A DNA stretch of 64,000 bases from PRS1 sp965250265 (GTDB lineage: Bacteria > Bacteroidota > Bacteroidia > Flavobacteriales > Flavobacteriaceae): NCBI GenBank assembly GCA_965250265.1, contig CBDFNO010000010.1:248001-312000 (forward strand), written 5' to 3'. The notes below the pieces were generated by a model. The model searched no databases and was not told the origin of the DNA. It was given only the letters and a program-made list of their open reading frames with translations. Positions within the stretch are counted from its first letter, which is position 1. Every line of letters starts with the position of its first letter. This document shows positions 8,497-16,917 of this stretch, one piece after another. A program made the position numbers and the translations under genes.

Positions 8497-9916
8497 GAAA
8501 AAAACGATCTCTTACTCTTCTTATATCTTCATTTCAGTTATTGTAATTATTGTTTTCAGGTTTATACTTTTAGGAGCCATCCCGTTATTAGATAAAACTG
8601 AAGCGAGATATGCCGAAATTGCTCGGTTAATGTATGAAACAAAAGAATGGGTTGTATTACAAATAGATTATGGTATTCCATTTTGGGCGAAACCTCCTTT
8701 ATCTACCTGGCTTTCTGGGTTTAGTTTTAATATTTTTGGTGTAAACGAGATTGCTGCAAGACTTCCATATTTTTTACTTAATGTAGTAATCCTTATAATT
8801 TTGGGAAATTGGGTTAAAAACATTAAGAAGTCTTTTTTTTTACCAGCATTTATACTTCTAACAACTCCCGAGTTTTTAATTCATACTGGCGTTGTTTCTA
8901 CAGATACCGCTTTAAGTTTTAGTATCACTTTAATAATGATTTCTTTTTGGAAAGCAATGCAAAAAGAAAGCTATTCGGTTTGGGATTACTTATTTTTTAT
9001 TGCACTCGGTTTGGGATTCTTATCTAAAGGCCCTCTGGTTTTGGTATTAACTGCACCGCCAATTTTTATCTGGTTGATTATTCAAAAAATAAAAATTAAA
9101 GATATTTATTTAAGATTACCGTGGATTAAGGGAATCATAATAACAGGACTAATTGCTATACCATGGTATGTTTTAGCTGAAAAAAAATCTCCAGGTTTTC
9201 TAGATTATTTTATTGTTGGCGAGCATTTTAATCGATTTTTAAAACTAGGGTGGGAAGGTGATCTTTATGGTAGTGGTCATTCGCAACCTCTAGGTATGAT
9301 TTGGGTGTTTTTAATGATTTTTACATTTCCTTGGTTACAAATAGTTTTAATAAAATTGTGGAGAAAAAGAACAACAATATTTAAAGATAACTGGGTTTCA
9401 TTTTTAGTATTGTGGCTATTTTGGACACCTCTCTTTTTTACTTTGTCTAAAAATATTTTGCATACTTATATTCTTCCAGTTACAATTCCTATAGCACTAT
9501 TAATGGTACATTGGTGGGATCAATACGAAAAGAAAAAAATAATATTCATTTTAAGTTCTATTTTTCCCATTGCAGCCATTTTAGTTTTTATTGGACTTAA
9601 TCTAAATCCACAATGGTATAAATATTTAAATTCTGATAAATATCTTATAGAAAATCAAATTACCAAGTCTTCGGAAAAATCTGCTCCAATTTATTATTGG
9701 AACAACGTTTCCTATTCAGGAGAATTTTATTCTAGCGGTGATGCAAAAAAAATAAAAAATGAACAAGAATTAGAATCCATTATAGACACTCACAATAAAT
9801 TTTACTTTATAGTTTTAAATAAAAGAATAAAAGAAATTCCCGAAAAATATAAATATCGAATGACTTTATTAGAATCTAATTATAAGATGTCTATTTTTTT
9901 ATATGACAAGAAATAG
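8489..9916 (+). CDS. ArnT-like polytopic glycosyltransferase (GT83/PMT superfamily)
   Basis: This 475-residue membrane protein has about ten hydrophobic segments and the family signature near the N-terminus: LDKTEARYAEIARLM followed by FWAKPPLSTWLSG, matching ArnT-type enzymes that transfer sugar from undecaprenyl phosphate to lipid A or glycans in the periplasm. The first periplasmic loop carries the Asp-Glu pair used in catalysis in this superfamily. A soluble C-terminal portion of about 100 residues follows the last span. It is coupled by an 8-base overlap to the upstream GT2 gene. Its stop codon abuts the stop codon of the convergent epimerase gene (TAG/CTA) with no spacer. Confidence 0.88.
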   Translation: MLKKKTISYSSYIFISVIVIIVFRFILLGAIPLLDKTEARYAEIARLMYETKEWVVLQIDYGIPFWAKPPLSTWLSGFSFNIFGVNEIAARLPYFLLNVVILIILGNWVKNIKKSFFLPAFILLTTPEFLIHTGVVSTDTALSFSITLIMISFWKAMQKESYSVWDYLFFIALGLGFLSKGPLVLVLTAPPIFIWLIIQKIKIKDIYLRLPWIKGIIITGLIAIPWYVLAEKKSPGFLDYFIVGEHFNRFLKLGWEGDLYGSGHSQPLGMIWVFLMIFTFPWLQIVLIKLWRKRTTIFKDNWVSFLVLWLFWTPLFFTLSKNILHTYILPVTIPIALLMVHWWDQYEKKKIIFILSSIFPIAAILVFIGLNLNPQWYKYLNSDKYLIENQITKSSEKSAPIYYWNNVSYSGEFYSSGDAKKIKNEQELESIIDTHNKFYFIVLNKRIKEIPEKYKYRMTLLESNYKMSIFLYDKK

Positions 9917-10858
9917 CTACAAAAAATTCGCTTTATACCAATTTACTTGTTCTTTTACAGCTTCTAATAAGGTAGTTTGCGGATTGTAATCTAATAACCT
10001 TCTTGCTTTATCAATATTAGCTTTTGTACGTAACTGGTCGCCTGCTCGTTTTGAGATAACATTAATCTTAATCTTTATACCTAAAATTTCTTCTACAGCT
10101 TCTATGCCCTCTTGAGTAGTATGCTCTACTTCTGTTCCCAAATTAAATATCTCCCCGTTTATAATAGCTTCTTTTCCCAACACACTCACAATACCATCAA
10201 CAATATCACCAACGTAAGTAAAACTTCGTAAGTGTCTGTCACTTCCTTCATATAGTGGAAAAGGGTCACCTTTTAATCCTAAATCAATAAGTTTTGTGTA
10301 CATTTTTTCTGGACGCTCTCTTGGACCAATAACTGAATATAATCTTAAAGAGCATGCCTTTAGTTGTTTCTCTCTACTTTTTTGAAGTACTAACTGTTCG
10401 GAAGCTAATTTAGTAACGCCATAAAATGATGCAGGTTTAGGAGGAAAATCTTCAGGATAAGTTGCCTCCAATCCATAAATTGATGACGTTCCAATATTTA
10501 CAAAAAGCTTTAAATCTTGACATTTAAGAGCAAAGTCTATCAGATTTTTAGTAGCAATAATGTTATTGCTAAAATAATCTTCGAAGGTAGAAGTAGTAGA
10601 AATTCCTGGCTGGGCTGAAAAATGAAAAATATAATCAATATTAGTTGGTAACTCTTTTATTAAATTTGAAGTTCTTAAATCAAGTGTAATTACTTTCACG
10701 CCCTTATCTTCAACAGCTTTAGCGTTTAGTTTTTTTAATTTTATATCATAATAGTCTGAAAAATTGTCGACACCAATTACGTTATGTCCTAAATCTTGCA
10801 ATCGTTCAGCTGTATGGGAGCCAATAAAACCTGCAACTCCTGTAATTAATATATTCAC
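9917..10858 (-). CDS. NAD-dependent nucleotide-sugar epimerase (UDP-glucuronate 4-epimerase-like SDR)
   Basis: A 313-residue extended short-chain dehydrogenase with the NAD motif GVAGFIGS (about residues 7-14), the FHFSAQPGIS segment, and the catalytic YxxxK in FYGVTKLASEQ. The combination VDNFSDYYDIKLKKLN and AQPGIS is characteristic of UDP-glucuronate 4-epimerases and close relatives, which make UDP-galacturonate. It lies between two polyprenyl-phosphate glycosyltransferase/ArnT-like pairs, on the opposite strand, so it may supply their sugar donor. Related 4-epimerases or UDP-xylose-type enzymes cannot be excluded without structure-based comparison. Confidence 0.85.
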   Translation of the reverse strand: MNILITGVAGFIGSHTAERLQDLGHNVIGVDNFSDYYDIKLKKLNAKAVEDKGVKVITLDLRTSNLIKELPTNIDYIFHFSAQPGISTTSTFEDYFSNNIIATKNLIDFALKCQDLKLFVNIGTSSIYGLEATYPEDFPPKPASFYGVTKLASEQLVLQKSREKQLKACSLRLYSVIGPRERPEKMYTKLIDLGLKGDPFPLYEGSDRHLRSFTYVGDIVDGIVSVLGKEAIINGEIFNLGTEVEHTTQEGIEAVEEILGIKIKINVISKRAGDQLRTKANIDKARRLLDYNPQTTLLEAVKEQVNWYKANFL

Positions 10859-10915
10859 ACTTTAAAATTTATAGTTGCAATTTAGCATCTTTTTTATATT
10901 TAAAATATGAAAACA

Positions 10916-10944
10916 TTGAGTTAATCAAAAAAAGAATATTTTTG
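10916..10944 (+). promoter_or_regulatory. Promoter for the GT2/LAB_N/ArnT-like operon (-33 TTG, -7 TATTTTTG)
   Basis: TTG at 10916-10918 and TATTTTTG at 10937-10944 are separated by 18 bases, matching the Bacteroidota housekeeping promoter. The -7 element ends 20 bases before the ATG at 10965, in the intergenic gap with the divergent epimerase. Confidence 0.6.
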
Positions 10945-10964
10945 TAATAACTAACCTTTAGTAG

Positions 10965-11678
10965 ATGAATTATAGATTCACCATTATTGTTCCAGTTTAT
11001 AATGAAGAAGATAATTTGGAACGTGTTGAAAAAGAGCTTCTTGCTTATACTAAAATTGCAATTCTACCTACTTCTATTTTATTTGTGAATGATGGTTCTA
11101 AAGACAGGAGCCAAGATTTTATAAATGATATTTGCTATAGAAATGAGAATTTCAACTATATCCTTTTTGAAGAAAATCGAGGTTTAAGTGCCGCCATTAA
11201 AGCAGGTTTTGATTGCATAGAAACTGAGTTTGTAGGTTATATTGACTCAGACCTTCAAACTACTCCTGAAGATTTTAATTTACTTTTAGAACATATAACT
11301 GATTATGATTTAGTTACTGGTGTTAGGGCAAATAGAAAAGATTCATTTGTAAAAAACATATCTTCTACTATTGCAAACGGTATAAGACGAGCATTTACAC
11401 ACGACGGAATGGATGATACTGGTTGCCCTCTGAAAGTTATTAAAACTGAATATGCTAAACGTATTCCAATGTTCAAAGGCTTACATCGTTTCTTACCAGC
11501 AATGATATTATTGCAAGAAGGTAAGATTATTCAAATTCCTGTACAGCATTTTCCTCGTATTGCAGGACAAGCAAAATTTGGCTTGTGGAATCGTTTAATT
11601 GGACCTTTAAGTGATTGTTTTGCATATCTATGGATGAAAAAAAAGTATATTAATTACACCATTTCTAAAAAGAGTTAA
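10965..11678 (+). CDS. GT2 glycosyltransferase, ArnC/DPM-like
   Basis: This 237-residue enzyme begins FTIIVPVYNEEDNLERV and shows FVNDGSKDRS, the DxD in YIDSDLQTTPED (about residues 92-103), TGVRANRKDS, GCPLKVIK and HRFLPAM, all typical of polyprenyl-phosphate sugar synthases such as ArnC. Unlike ArnC it has no C-terminal transmembrane pair; the following gene, whose start overlaps its stop by one base (ATGA-type junction), supplies a small membrane protein instead. It is first in an operon with the tandem LAB_N protein and an ArnT-like transferase. Donor sugar unknown. Confidence 0.88.
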   Translation: MNYRFTIIVPVYNEEDNLERVEKELLAYTKIAILPTSILFVNDGSKDRSQDFINDICYRNENFNYILFEENRGLSAAIKAGFDCIETEFVGYIDSDLQTTPEDFNLLLEHITDYDLVTGVRANRKDSFVKNISSTIANGIRRAFTHDGMDDTGCPLKVIKTEYAKRIPMFKGLHRFLPAMILLQEGKIIQIPVQHFPRIAGQAKFGLWNRLIGPLSDCFAYLWMKKKYINYTISKKS

Positions 11679-12304
11679 TGAGCAATTGGATAATATATTC
11701 TATTGGGTTTATAGCTCAAATTTTGTTTTCTTCAAGATTAGTAGTACAGTGGGTTACTTCAGAAAAACAGCGCAAAGTAGTCACTCCTACCCTGTTCTGG
11801 ACTTTAAGTTTAATGGCCTCATTTTTATTATTTGTTTATGGTTATCTACGAGATGATTTTGCTATTATGTTAGGACAATCGCTTACTTATTTTATTTATA
11901 TAAGAAATCTTCAATTGCAAAATGAATGGCAAAAGTTTCCAAAATTAGTTAGATGGTTTCTATTTTTGGTGCCTTCACTAATTGTTATATATTACTTTAA
12001 TAACAACAGGATTGATGTAGAATTGTTATTTAAAAATGAAGCGATTCCTATTTGGTTATTATCCCTTGGCATTGTCTCTCAAGTTGTTTTTACTTTACGA
12101 TTTGTATATCAATGGTTATATTCTGAAAAACAGCGAAAATCAGTTTTACCATTAGGATTTTGGTTATTAAGTTTAGCAGGTTCACTTTTAATTTTAACCT
12201 ACGCAATATTTAGAAGGGATCCGGTTTTATTTATTGGACATATTTTAGGTACTATTATTTATGTTAGAAATTTAATTTTATTACATAGGCAAGATGTTGA
12301 ATAA
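11678..12304 (+). CDS. Tandem LAB_N-domain membrane protein
   Basis: In 208 residues the protein repeats the same module twice: residues about 8-80 (FSSRLVVQWVTSEKQRK ... LGQSLTYFIYIRNLQL) and about 124-203 (FTLRFVYQWLYSEKQRK ... IGHILGTIIYVRNLIL). Each has three membrane helices and corresponds to the lipid A biosynthesis N-terminal (LAB_N) domain, which in many bacteria is a single-module protein encoded beside ArnC- and ArnT-like genes. Position between a lipid-phosphate-sugar synthase and its presumed transferase suggests it assists the synthase or flips the lipid-linked sugar, as SMR-like ArnE/F do in enterobacteria; this is inference. It overlaps the next gene by 11 bases. Confidence 0.88.
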   Translation: MSNWIIYSIGFIAQILFSSRLVVQWVTSEKQRKVVTPTLFWTLSLMASFLLFVYGYLRDDFAIMLGQSLTYFIYIRNLQLQNEWQKFPKLVRWFLFLVPSLIVIYYFNNNRIDVELLFKNEAIPIWLLSLGIVSQVVFTLRFVYQWLYSEKQRKSVLPLGFWLLSLAGSLLILTYAIFRRDPVLFIGHILGTIIYVRNLILLHRQDVE

Positions 12305-13928
12305 AATTGAAAAAAATCCCATTCTAATTATAATATTTGTCGTCTTAATAATGTTGAGCATTAACATAGATGTTTTAGATGTTACCATTATGGAAGCTCG
12401 TAATTTTATTACAGCTCGTGAAATGATTACTGATGGTAATTGGTTATTAACTACAATGAATGGCGAAGCACGTTTCCAAAAACCTCCATTACCTACTTGG
12501 TTTGCAGCACTTTCTGGTTTAATTTTTGGAATAAAAAACATCCTTGCTTTACGTTTTTCTGGAATTATTATGGTAATCCTTACTGGAATTTACTCCTATT
12601 TATTAAGCAACAAATTATTAAACAATAAAGTTCACAGTTTAATAAATGGCTTAATAACAATTACCTCTTTTTATGTAATAGGAATAATAATTGAAGCGCC
12701 TTGGGATATTTTTACGCATGGATTCATGCTTATTGCCATTTTTCATTTATTTCAGCTTATCGAAAAACAAAACCAATATTGGCAACACACATTACTTGCA
12801 GGACTTTTTATAGGCTTCTCTATAATGTGTAAAGGTCCTGTTTCTTTTTATGCCTTATTGCTACCTTTTTTAATTTCTTATGGAATAACCTATAAATACA
12901 AGCATTTTAGAGCAAAACTCTTTTCTTTATTTTCGATATTAATTCTTGCTTTATTAGTTGGTGGTTGGTGGTTTTTATATGTGAGATTAGAAGATCCTGA
13001 AACCTTTTTGAGTATTGCAGTCAAGGAAACTGGAAACTGGGGAAATTACAATGTGCGACCGTTTTATTATTATTGGAGCTTTTTTACGCAAAGCGGAATT
13101 TGGACAATACCAGCTTTTATAAGTTTATTGTATCCATATTTAAAATCTCGTGTTAGTAATTTAAAGGCTTACAAATTTAGTTTCTATTGGACTATTTTGG
13201 CTGTTATCTTATTATCAATTATCCCTGAAAAAAAGTCACGTTATTTAATGCCTGTATTAATTCCGTTGGCTATAAATACAGGATTTTATATTGAATATCT
13301 TATTAGAGAGTTTAAAAACCTAAAAGATAAAAGAGAAACATTTCCAGTATACTTTAATTTTGGTTTAATTGCTCTTATTGGAATAGCTTTTCCAGTTGTT
13401 GGATATCTTTTCTTAAAAGGAAATACAAATGTAAATTGGACATTATTTTTCGTCGCTTCTTTGTTACTATTAAGTATAGGTATTTCTATATTAATTCAAC
13501 TGAAACGAAAAAATATTAAGACTGTTTTTTACTTAACTATTAGTTTTATGATTAGCGTTTTTGTATTTGTTTTACCACTTTCAATAGTATTAAAAAGCGA
13601 TACTTATAAAAGTGTTTCTGAATTAAAAAAAGAAGCTGAAAAAGAAAACCTAAAAATCTATAGTTTTGGTGCTGTTTCACCAGAAATGATTTGGGATTTT
13701 GGTGATAAAATTCAGCAAATAAAAATAAGCGATTCAACTTATAACTTTCCAAAAGAAAATAGATTTGGAATACTAGTAAATAGTTTTAGTGCAGCTGATA
13801 CACAACTACTCAAAGAAAACTATAACATTGTTCAACATGCTACTTACGATTTAAATCGTTCTGCTCCTGACACAAAAGGTCATAAAAAAAGATTAGTTAG
13901 TCATTACTATGTATTAACTAAGAAATAA
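12294..13928 (+). CDS. ArnT-like polytopic glycosyltransferase
   Basis: This 544-residue membrane protein has the ArnT/PMT signature near its N-terminus (DVTIMEARNFITAREM then ARFQKPPLPTWFAAL), about a dozen hydrophobic spans and a C-terminal soluble region of about 130 residues. It shares architecture with the 475-residue paralogue at 8489 but differs greatly in sequence, so the two probably have different donors or acceptors. It is translationally coupled to the LAB_N gene and converges on, and overlaps by 11 bases, the PAP2 phosphatase gene. Likely acceptors are lipid A or another envelope glycan; not determinable here. Confidence 0.87.
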   Translation: MLNKIEKNPILIIIFVVLIMLSINIDVLDVTIMEARNFITAREMITDGNWLLTTMNGEARFQKPPLPTWFAALSGLIFGIKNILALRFSGIIMVILTGIYSYLLSNKLLNNKVHSLINGLITITSFYVIGIIIEAPWDIFTHGFMLIAIFHLFQLIEKQNQYWQHTLLAGLFIGFSIMCKGPVSFYALLLPFLISYGITYKYKHFRAKLFSLFSILILALLVGGWWFLYVRLEDPETFLSIAVKETGNWGNYNVRPFYYYWSFFTQSGIWTIPAFISLLYPYLKSRVSNLKAYKFSFYWTILAVILLSIIPEKKSRYLMPVLIPLAINTGFYIEYLIREFKNLKDKRETFPVYFNFGLIALIGIAFPVVGYLFLKGNTNVNWTLFFVASLLLLSIGISILIQLKRKNIKTVFYLTISFMISVFVFVLPLSIVLKSDTYKSVSELKKEAEKENLKIYSFGAVSPEMIWDFGDKIQQIKISDSTYNFPKENRFGILVNSFSAADTQLLKENYNIVQHATYDLNRSAPDTKGHKKRLVSHYYVLTKK

Positions 13929-14487
13929 AACGATTTACTAAGTATTTCTGAAGTTTATAAAATCCAAGCCCTGAAATTGCTCCAAATGTCATCCCACAAA
14001 TAATATCCAGTGGATAGTGTACACCAACATAAATCCTACTATAAGCTACTACAGCACTCCAAAATAATAAAAGGAAGATTAATTTTCTATAGTATGGTTT
14101 TAATAATAATCCTGCAAAAACTGCTACTGCCATTGTATTAGAGGAATGCCCCGAAAAGAAACCATATCTACCACATCTTGGCGCTATAAAACGCATAATT
14201 CCTTGCATATCCTCTTCTCTGCAAGGTCTAGGTCGTTTAGCAATAATATATTTAAATAAATTCGTTATTTGATCTGTAAAGGTTATCATTAAAGCAATAA
14301 CGACTATTATCAACATCAATGTTTTTACTCCAAGCTTTCTGTAAATAAGATAAAGTAATACAGCATACATTGGAATAAACGTCAGCTTATTGGTAACTAC
14401 TAACCATAAGCCATCAAAACTTTCCGTTCCAAGATTATTTAAAAATAGGAATAATTCTTTATCGTATTGAAGGAGTTGGTCTAACAT
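13918..14487 (-). CDS. PAP2-family membrane phosphatase
   Basis: The 189-residue protein carries all three PAP2 phosphatase motifs: KRPRPCRE (about residues 79-86, motif 1), FSGHSSNTMA (about 111-120, motif 2) and SRIYVGVHYPLDIICG (about 149-164, motif 3), with five or six membrane spans. Members dephosphorylate undecaprenyl pyrophosphate, lipid A phosphates or phosphatidylglycerol phosphate. Its place beside lipid-linked sugar transferases fits either recycling of the polyprenyl carrier or removal of a lipid A phosphate. It lies 5 bases downstream of the 75-residue acidic protein gene, so it is probably in the same minus-strand operon as that and the MATE exporter. Confidence 0.9.
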   Translation of the reverse strand: MLDQLLQYDKELFLFLNNLGTESFDGLWLVVTNKLTFIPMYAVLLYLIYRKLGVKTLMLIIVVIALMITFTDQITNLFKYIIAKRPRPCREEDMQGIMRFIAPRCGRYGFFSGHSSNTMAVAVFAGLLLKPYYRKLIFLLLFWSAVVAYSRIYVGVHYPLDIICGMTFGAISGLGFYKLQKYLVNRFIS

Positions 14488-14492
14488 ATTAT

Positions 14493-14720
14493 TTACTCAT
14501 CATATCTGGAAACTTCTCTATCATAAAATGCCGAAGCCTGCTCTATTACATTTTCAGTCTCGCTTAATAATTCTTTTTCGTCATGTTGGTCGAAATCTTC
14601 AAACCATTCTACTTCATCATTTTCGAGGTTTATTATAAACCTAGGAAATTCAGTATGAATTACAAAAATAGCATTCGGTAAATCTGTATTGTCACCAAGT
14701 ATAAATTTTGGAAGCTCCAT
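14493..14720 (-). CDS. Small acidic conserved-type hypothetical protein (75 aa)
   Basis: This short protein starts MELPKFILGDNTDLPNAIF and contains FVIHTEFPRFIINLENDEVEW, followed by a very acidic C-terminal half (FEDFDQHDEKELL). It has no signal peptide, membrane span or cysteine. It is packed 5 bases from each neighbour (MATE exporter upstream, PAP2 phosphatase downstream), which supports it being a real gene in an operon. I recognise the pattern as one common in Flavobacteriaceae but know no function. Confidence 0.8.
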   Translation of the reverse strand: MELPKFILGDNTDLPNAIFVIHTEFPRFIINLENDEVEWFEDFDQHDEKELLSETENVIEQASAFYDREVSRYDE

Positions 14721-14725
14721 ATAAG

Positions 14726-16108
14726 TTAATTATTATTTTGTTTTTCTTTAATTAATCGTTTTGTTAAATAATTAAATCTAATATACAACATAATTGCTGC
14801 TGCAGTTAGTCCTACTAATAAGCCTAACCATATACCAAAACTAGCATACACTTCTTCTTTGCCTAAAAAATAACTGATAGGAAAACCTATTAGCCAATAG
14901 GCCACAAAAGTAATTAATGTAGGTATTTTTACGTCCTGTAAACCCCGTAATGCTCCTAAAACCATAACTTGTATACTATCACTCAACTGAAATATTGCAG
15001 CAGCTAATAACAGTTTAGCTGCTATTTTAATTACTTCGGTGTTATCATTAAAATTATTTACATCATCTAAATCCAAATATATATGAGGTAATACTTTATG
15101 AAATGCTAAAAAACAAAGAGCAAAAACAAAAGCTAAACTTAATCCGAGTAGAAATATAGAAAACGCTATACGACGCAATTCTTTAAAATTTTGCAATCCT
15201 TTTTGATTTCCAACTCTTATCATAGCTGTAACGCTTAATCCTATAGCAACCATAAATGTCATTGATGATAAGTTTAGTGCAATTTGATTGGCTGCCTGAT
15301 GGTTTTTACCCAAAGTACCACTTAACCAGATAGCTGCTGTAAAAATAGCTACTTCAAAAAACATTTGCATAGCACTAGGAAAGCCTAGATTTAATATTTT
15401 TTTTATCATTTTGCTTTCAAGCACGAACAATTTGATATTGGTAACATAATTTCTGGATTTATCTTTTTGTTTAAGTATCCACCATAAAAAGAATAACATA
15501 ATAAACCGGGAAACCAATGTTCCAATAGCAGCACCAACTATTCCCATTTGTGGAAAACCAAATTTTCCAAAAATTAATATATAGTTTAAAATCACATTAA
15601 TAACATTTGCCAAAATTGTAGCATACATTGGGTATTTAGTCATAGACAATCCGTCACTAAATTGTTTAAATCCCTGAAAAATAATTAATGGTACTAACGA
15701 GAAAGCTACTAGATCTAAATAAGGTATTGCGAGTGTAACAACCTCCTCAGGTTGTTTCATAAGATGCATTAAAGGTTTTGCAAGCAGAATTAGTCCAAAT
15801 AGAGCAAAACTTAAAACAGTACATAAAAATAATCCATGTTTGAATGAAGACTTTCCGTTTTTAAAATTATTTCCAGAATCAGCTTCTGCAATTAATGGTG
15901 TAATAGCCGTAGAAAATCCAATGCCAAGCGACATTGCTATAAAAATAAAACTATTTCCTAACGATACAGCAGCCAATTCAGCAGAACCTAATTGGCCAAC
16001 CATAATATTATCAACTAGACTTACAAATGTGTGTCCCAGCATACCAAGCATTACTGGAGTTGCTAATTTAAAATTGTATTTAAACTCTTTGGTATAGTCA
16101 GCTAACAC
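14726..16108 (-). CDS. MATE-family multidrug/cation efflux transporter
   Basis: The protein has twelve hydrophobic spans in the two-times-six MATE arrangement, with typical segments TPVMLGMLGHTFVSLVDN, MVGQLGSAELAA and FKQFSDGL. A longer reading from a TTG at 16132 is possible, but that TTG is part of a TAACTTTG promoter element, so transcription would start after it; I therefore use the GTG at 16108 (460 residues). MATE exporters use Na+ or H+ gradients to expel cationic drugs or metabolites. It heads a minus-strand group with the 75-residue protein and PAP2 phosphatase. Confidence 0.93.
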   Translation of the reverse strand: MLADYTKEFKYNFKLATPVMLGMLGHTFVSLVDNIMVGQLGSAELAAVSLGNSFIFIAMSLGIGFSTAITPLIAEADSGNNFKNGKSSFKHGLFLCTVLSFALFGLILLAKPLMHLMKQPEEVVTLAIPYLDLVAFSLVPLIIFQGFKQFSDGLSMTKYPMYATILANVINVILNYILIFGKFGFPQMGIVGAAIGTLVSRFIMLFFLWWILKQKDKSRNYVTNIKLFVLESKMIKKILNLGFPSAMQMFFEVAIFTAAIWLSGTLGKNHQAANQIALNLSSMTFMVAIGLSVTAMIRVGNQKGLQNFKELRRIAFSIFLLGLSLAFVFALCFLAFHKVLPHIYLDLDDVNNFNDNTEVIKIAAKLLLAAAIFQLSDSIQVMVLGALRGLQDVKIPTLITFVAYWLIGFPISYFLGKEEVYASFGIWLGLLVGLTAAAIMLYIRFNYLTKRLIKEKQNNN

Positions 16109-16129
16109 TTTAAATAATTTTAAGCTATG

Positions 16130-16137
16130 CAAAGTTA
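16130..16137 (-). promoter_or_regulatory. -7 element (TAACTTTG) for the MATE transporter gene
   Basis: The minus strand reads TAACTTTG, a match to TAnnTTTG. It overlaps a potential TTG start and therefore favours the downstream GTG at 16108 as the translation start. Confidence 0.5.
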
Positions 16138-16441
16138 AGTTTAGATTTTGTAATTACGAATTTTGATGAAAAATTTAAAAAACAAATGGAATTGTTAATA
16201 AATATTTTCAACATGCTCATTTTTAAATGATTAATGCTTTAATTTTATAGTTCGTAATCACATATTTTGTAAAGCACATTTATTTAATACTATTTAAGTA
16301 TGCTTTACATAATTATTAGAAACTTTTAGCTATTATATTTTAGAGGGATTTAAAAATACTTTTGTAAAAAAGTTTCAAACTAAAAAAAGGGAGATTGTTC
16401 TCCCTTTTTGTTTTGTTATAAGACAATTATGTTAATCTCGT
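16138..16441. other. Gene-free interval between the MATE and DUF5606 genes
   Basis: About 300 bases of very AT-rich sequence with no convincing reading frame on either strand. Its only clear element is the strong hairpin terminator at its right end (16383-16410), which serves the DUF5606 gene. No RNA gene was recognised. Confidence 0.6.
16383..16410 (-). terminator. Rho-independent terminator after the DUF5606 gene
   Basis: A perfect stem AAAAAGGGAGA / TCTCCCTTTTT around the loop TTGT, followed on the minus strand by a run of Ts, stands 30 bases after the stop of the DUF5606 gene. It would close the def-DUF5606 transcript. Confidence 0.85.
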
Positions 16442-16858
16442 TTATTCTTCTTCATCTTTACTATCATCTTCGAGTAAATCTAACATATTATTTTCTTGCA
16501 ATATGTTGTACCAACGTATTACTTTCTTTATATCGCTAGGATAAACCCTATCTTCGTCATAATCCTGTAATATAGAAAAAAAGTATTCTTCTAAATTATC
16601 TTTAGTATCCTTATGACTTATGGCTGTTTTATTCCCGCTTTCTTTTGTTTTAATTTTTTTTAGTACTTCTTTTAAAGGTACTTCTTCTTCTAACGTATAA
16701 ATAGCAATTTCACTTAATAAACTTACATTGCTCCTTAAATTCACTGACAAACGCTTCCCGTCTATTAAGGACTCGACAATAAAACCACTTCTGGTTTGGG
16801 TAATTAATTTAAATAATCCTGGTTTTTCAGAGATTGATAAAATACTGTCTAAACTCAT
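16442..16858 (-). CDS. DUF5606-family protein
   Basis: The 138-residue protein begins MSLDSILSISEKPGLFKLI and contains FIVESLIDGKRLSVNL and a YTLEEEVPLKEVL segment, the pattern of the Bacteroidota family DUF5606; the last 60 residues are helical and strongly acidic. No signal peptide or membrane span, so it is cytoplasmic. It follows def by 59 bases and ends at a strong terminator, suggesting co-transcription with peptide deformylase. In relatives, DUF5606 commonly sits beside def (from memory). The function is unknown. Confidence 0.9.
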   Translation of the reverse strand: MSLDSILSISEKPGLFKLITQTRSGFIVESLIDGKRLSVNLRSNVSLLSEIAIYTLEEEVPLKEVLKKIKTKESGNKTAISHKDTKDNLEEYFFSILQDYDEDRVYPSDIKKVIRWYNILQENNMLDLLEDDSKDEEE

Positions 16859-16917
16859 TGTTTTGGTATAATTTTTAAAACGACAAATATCATATGTTTG
16901 TACTTCTAATCAAAATA

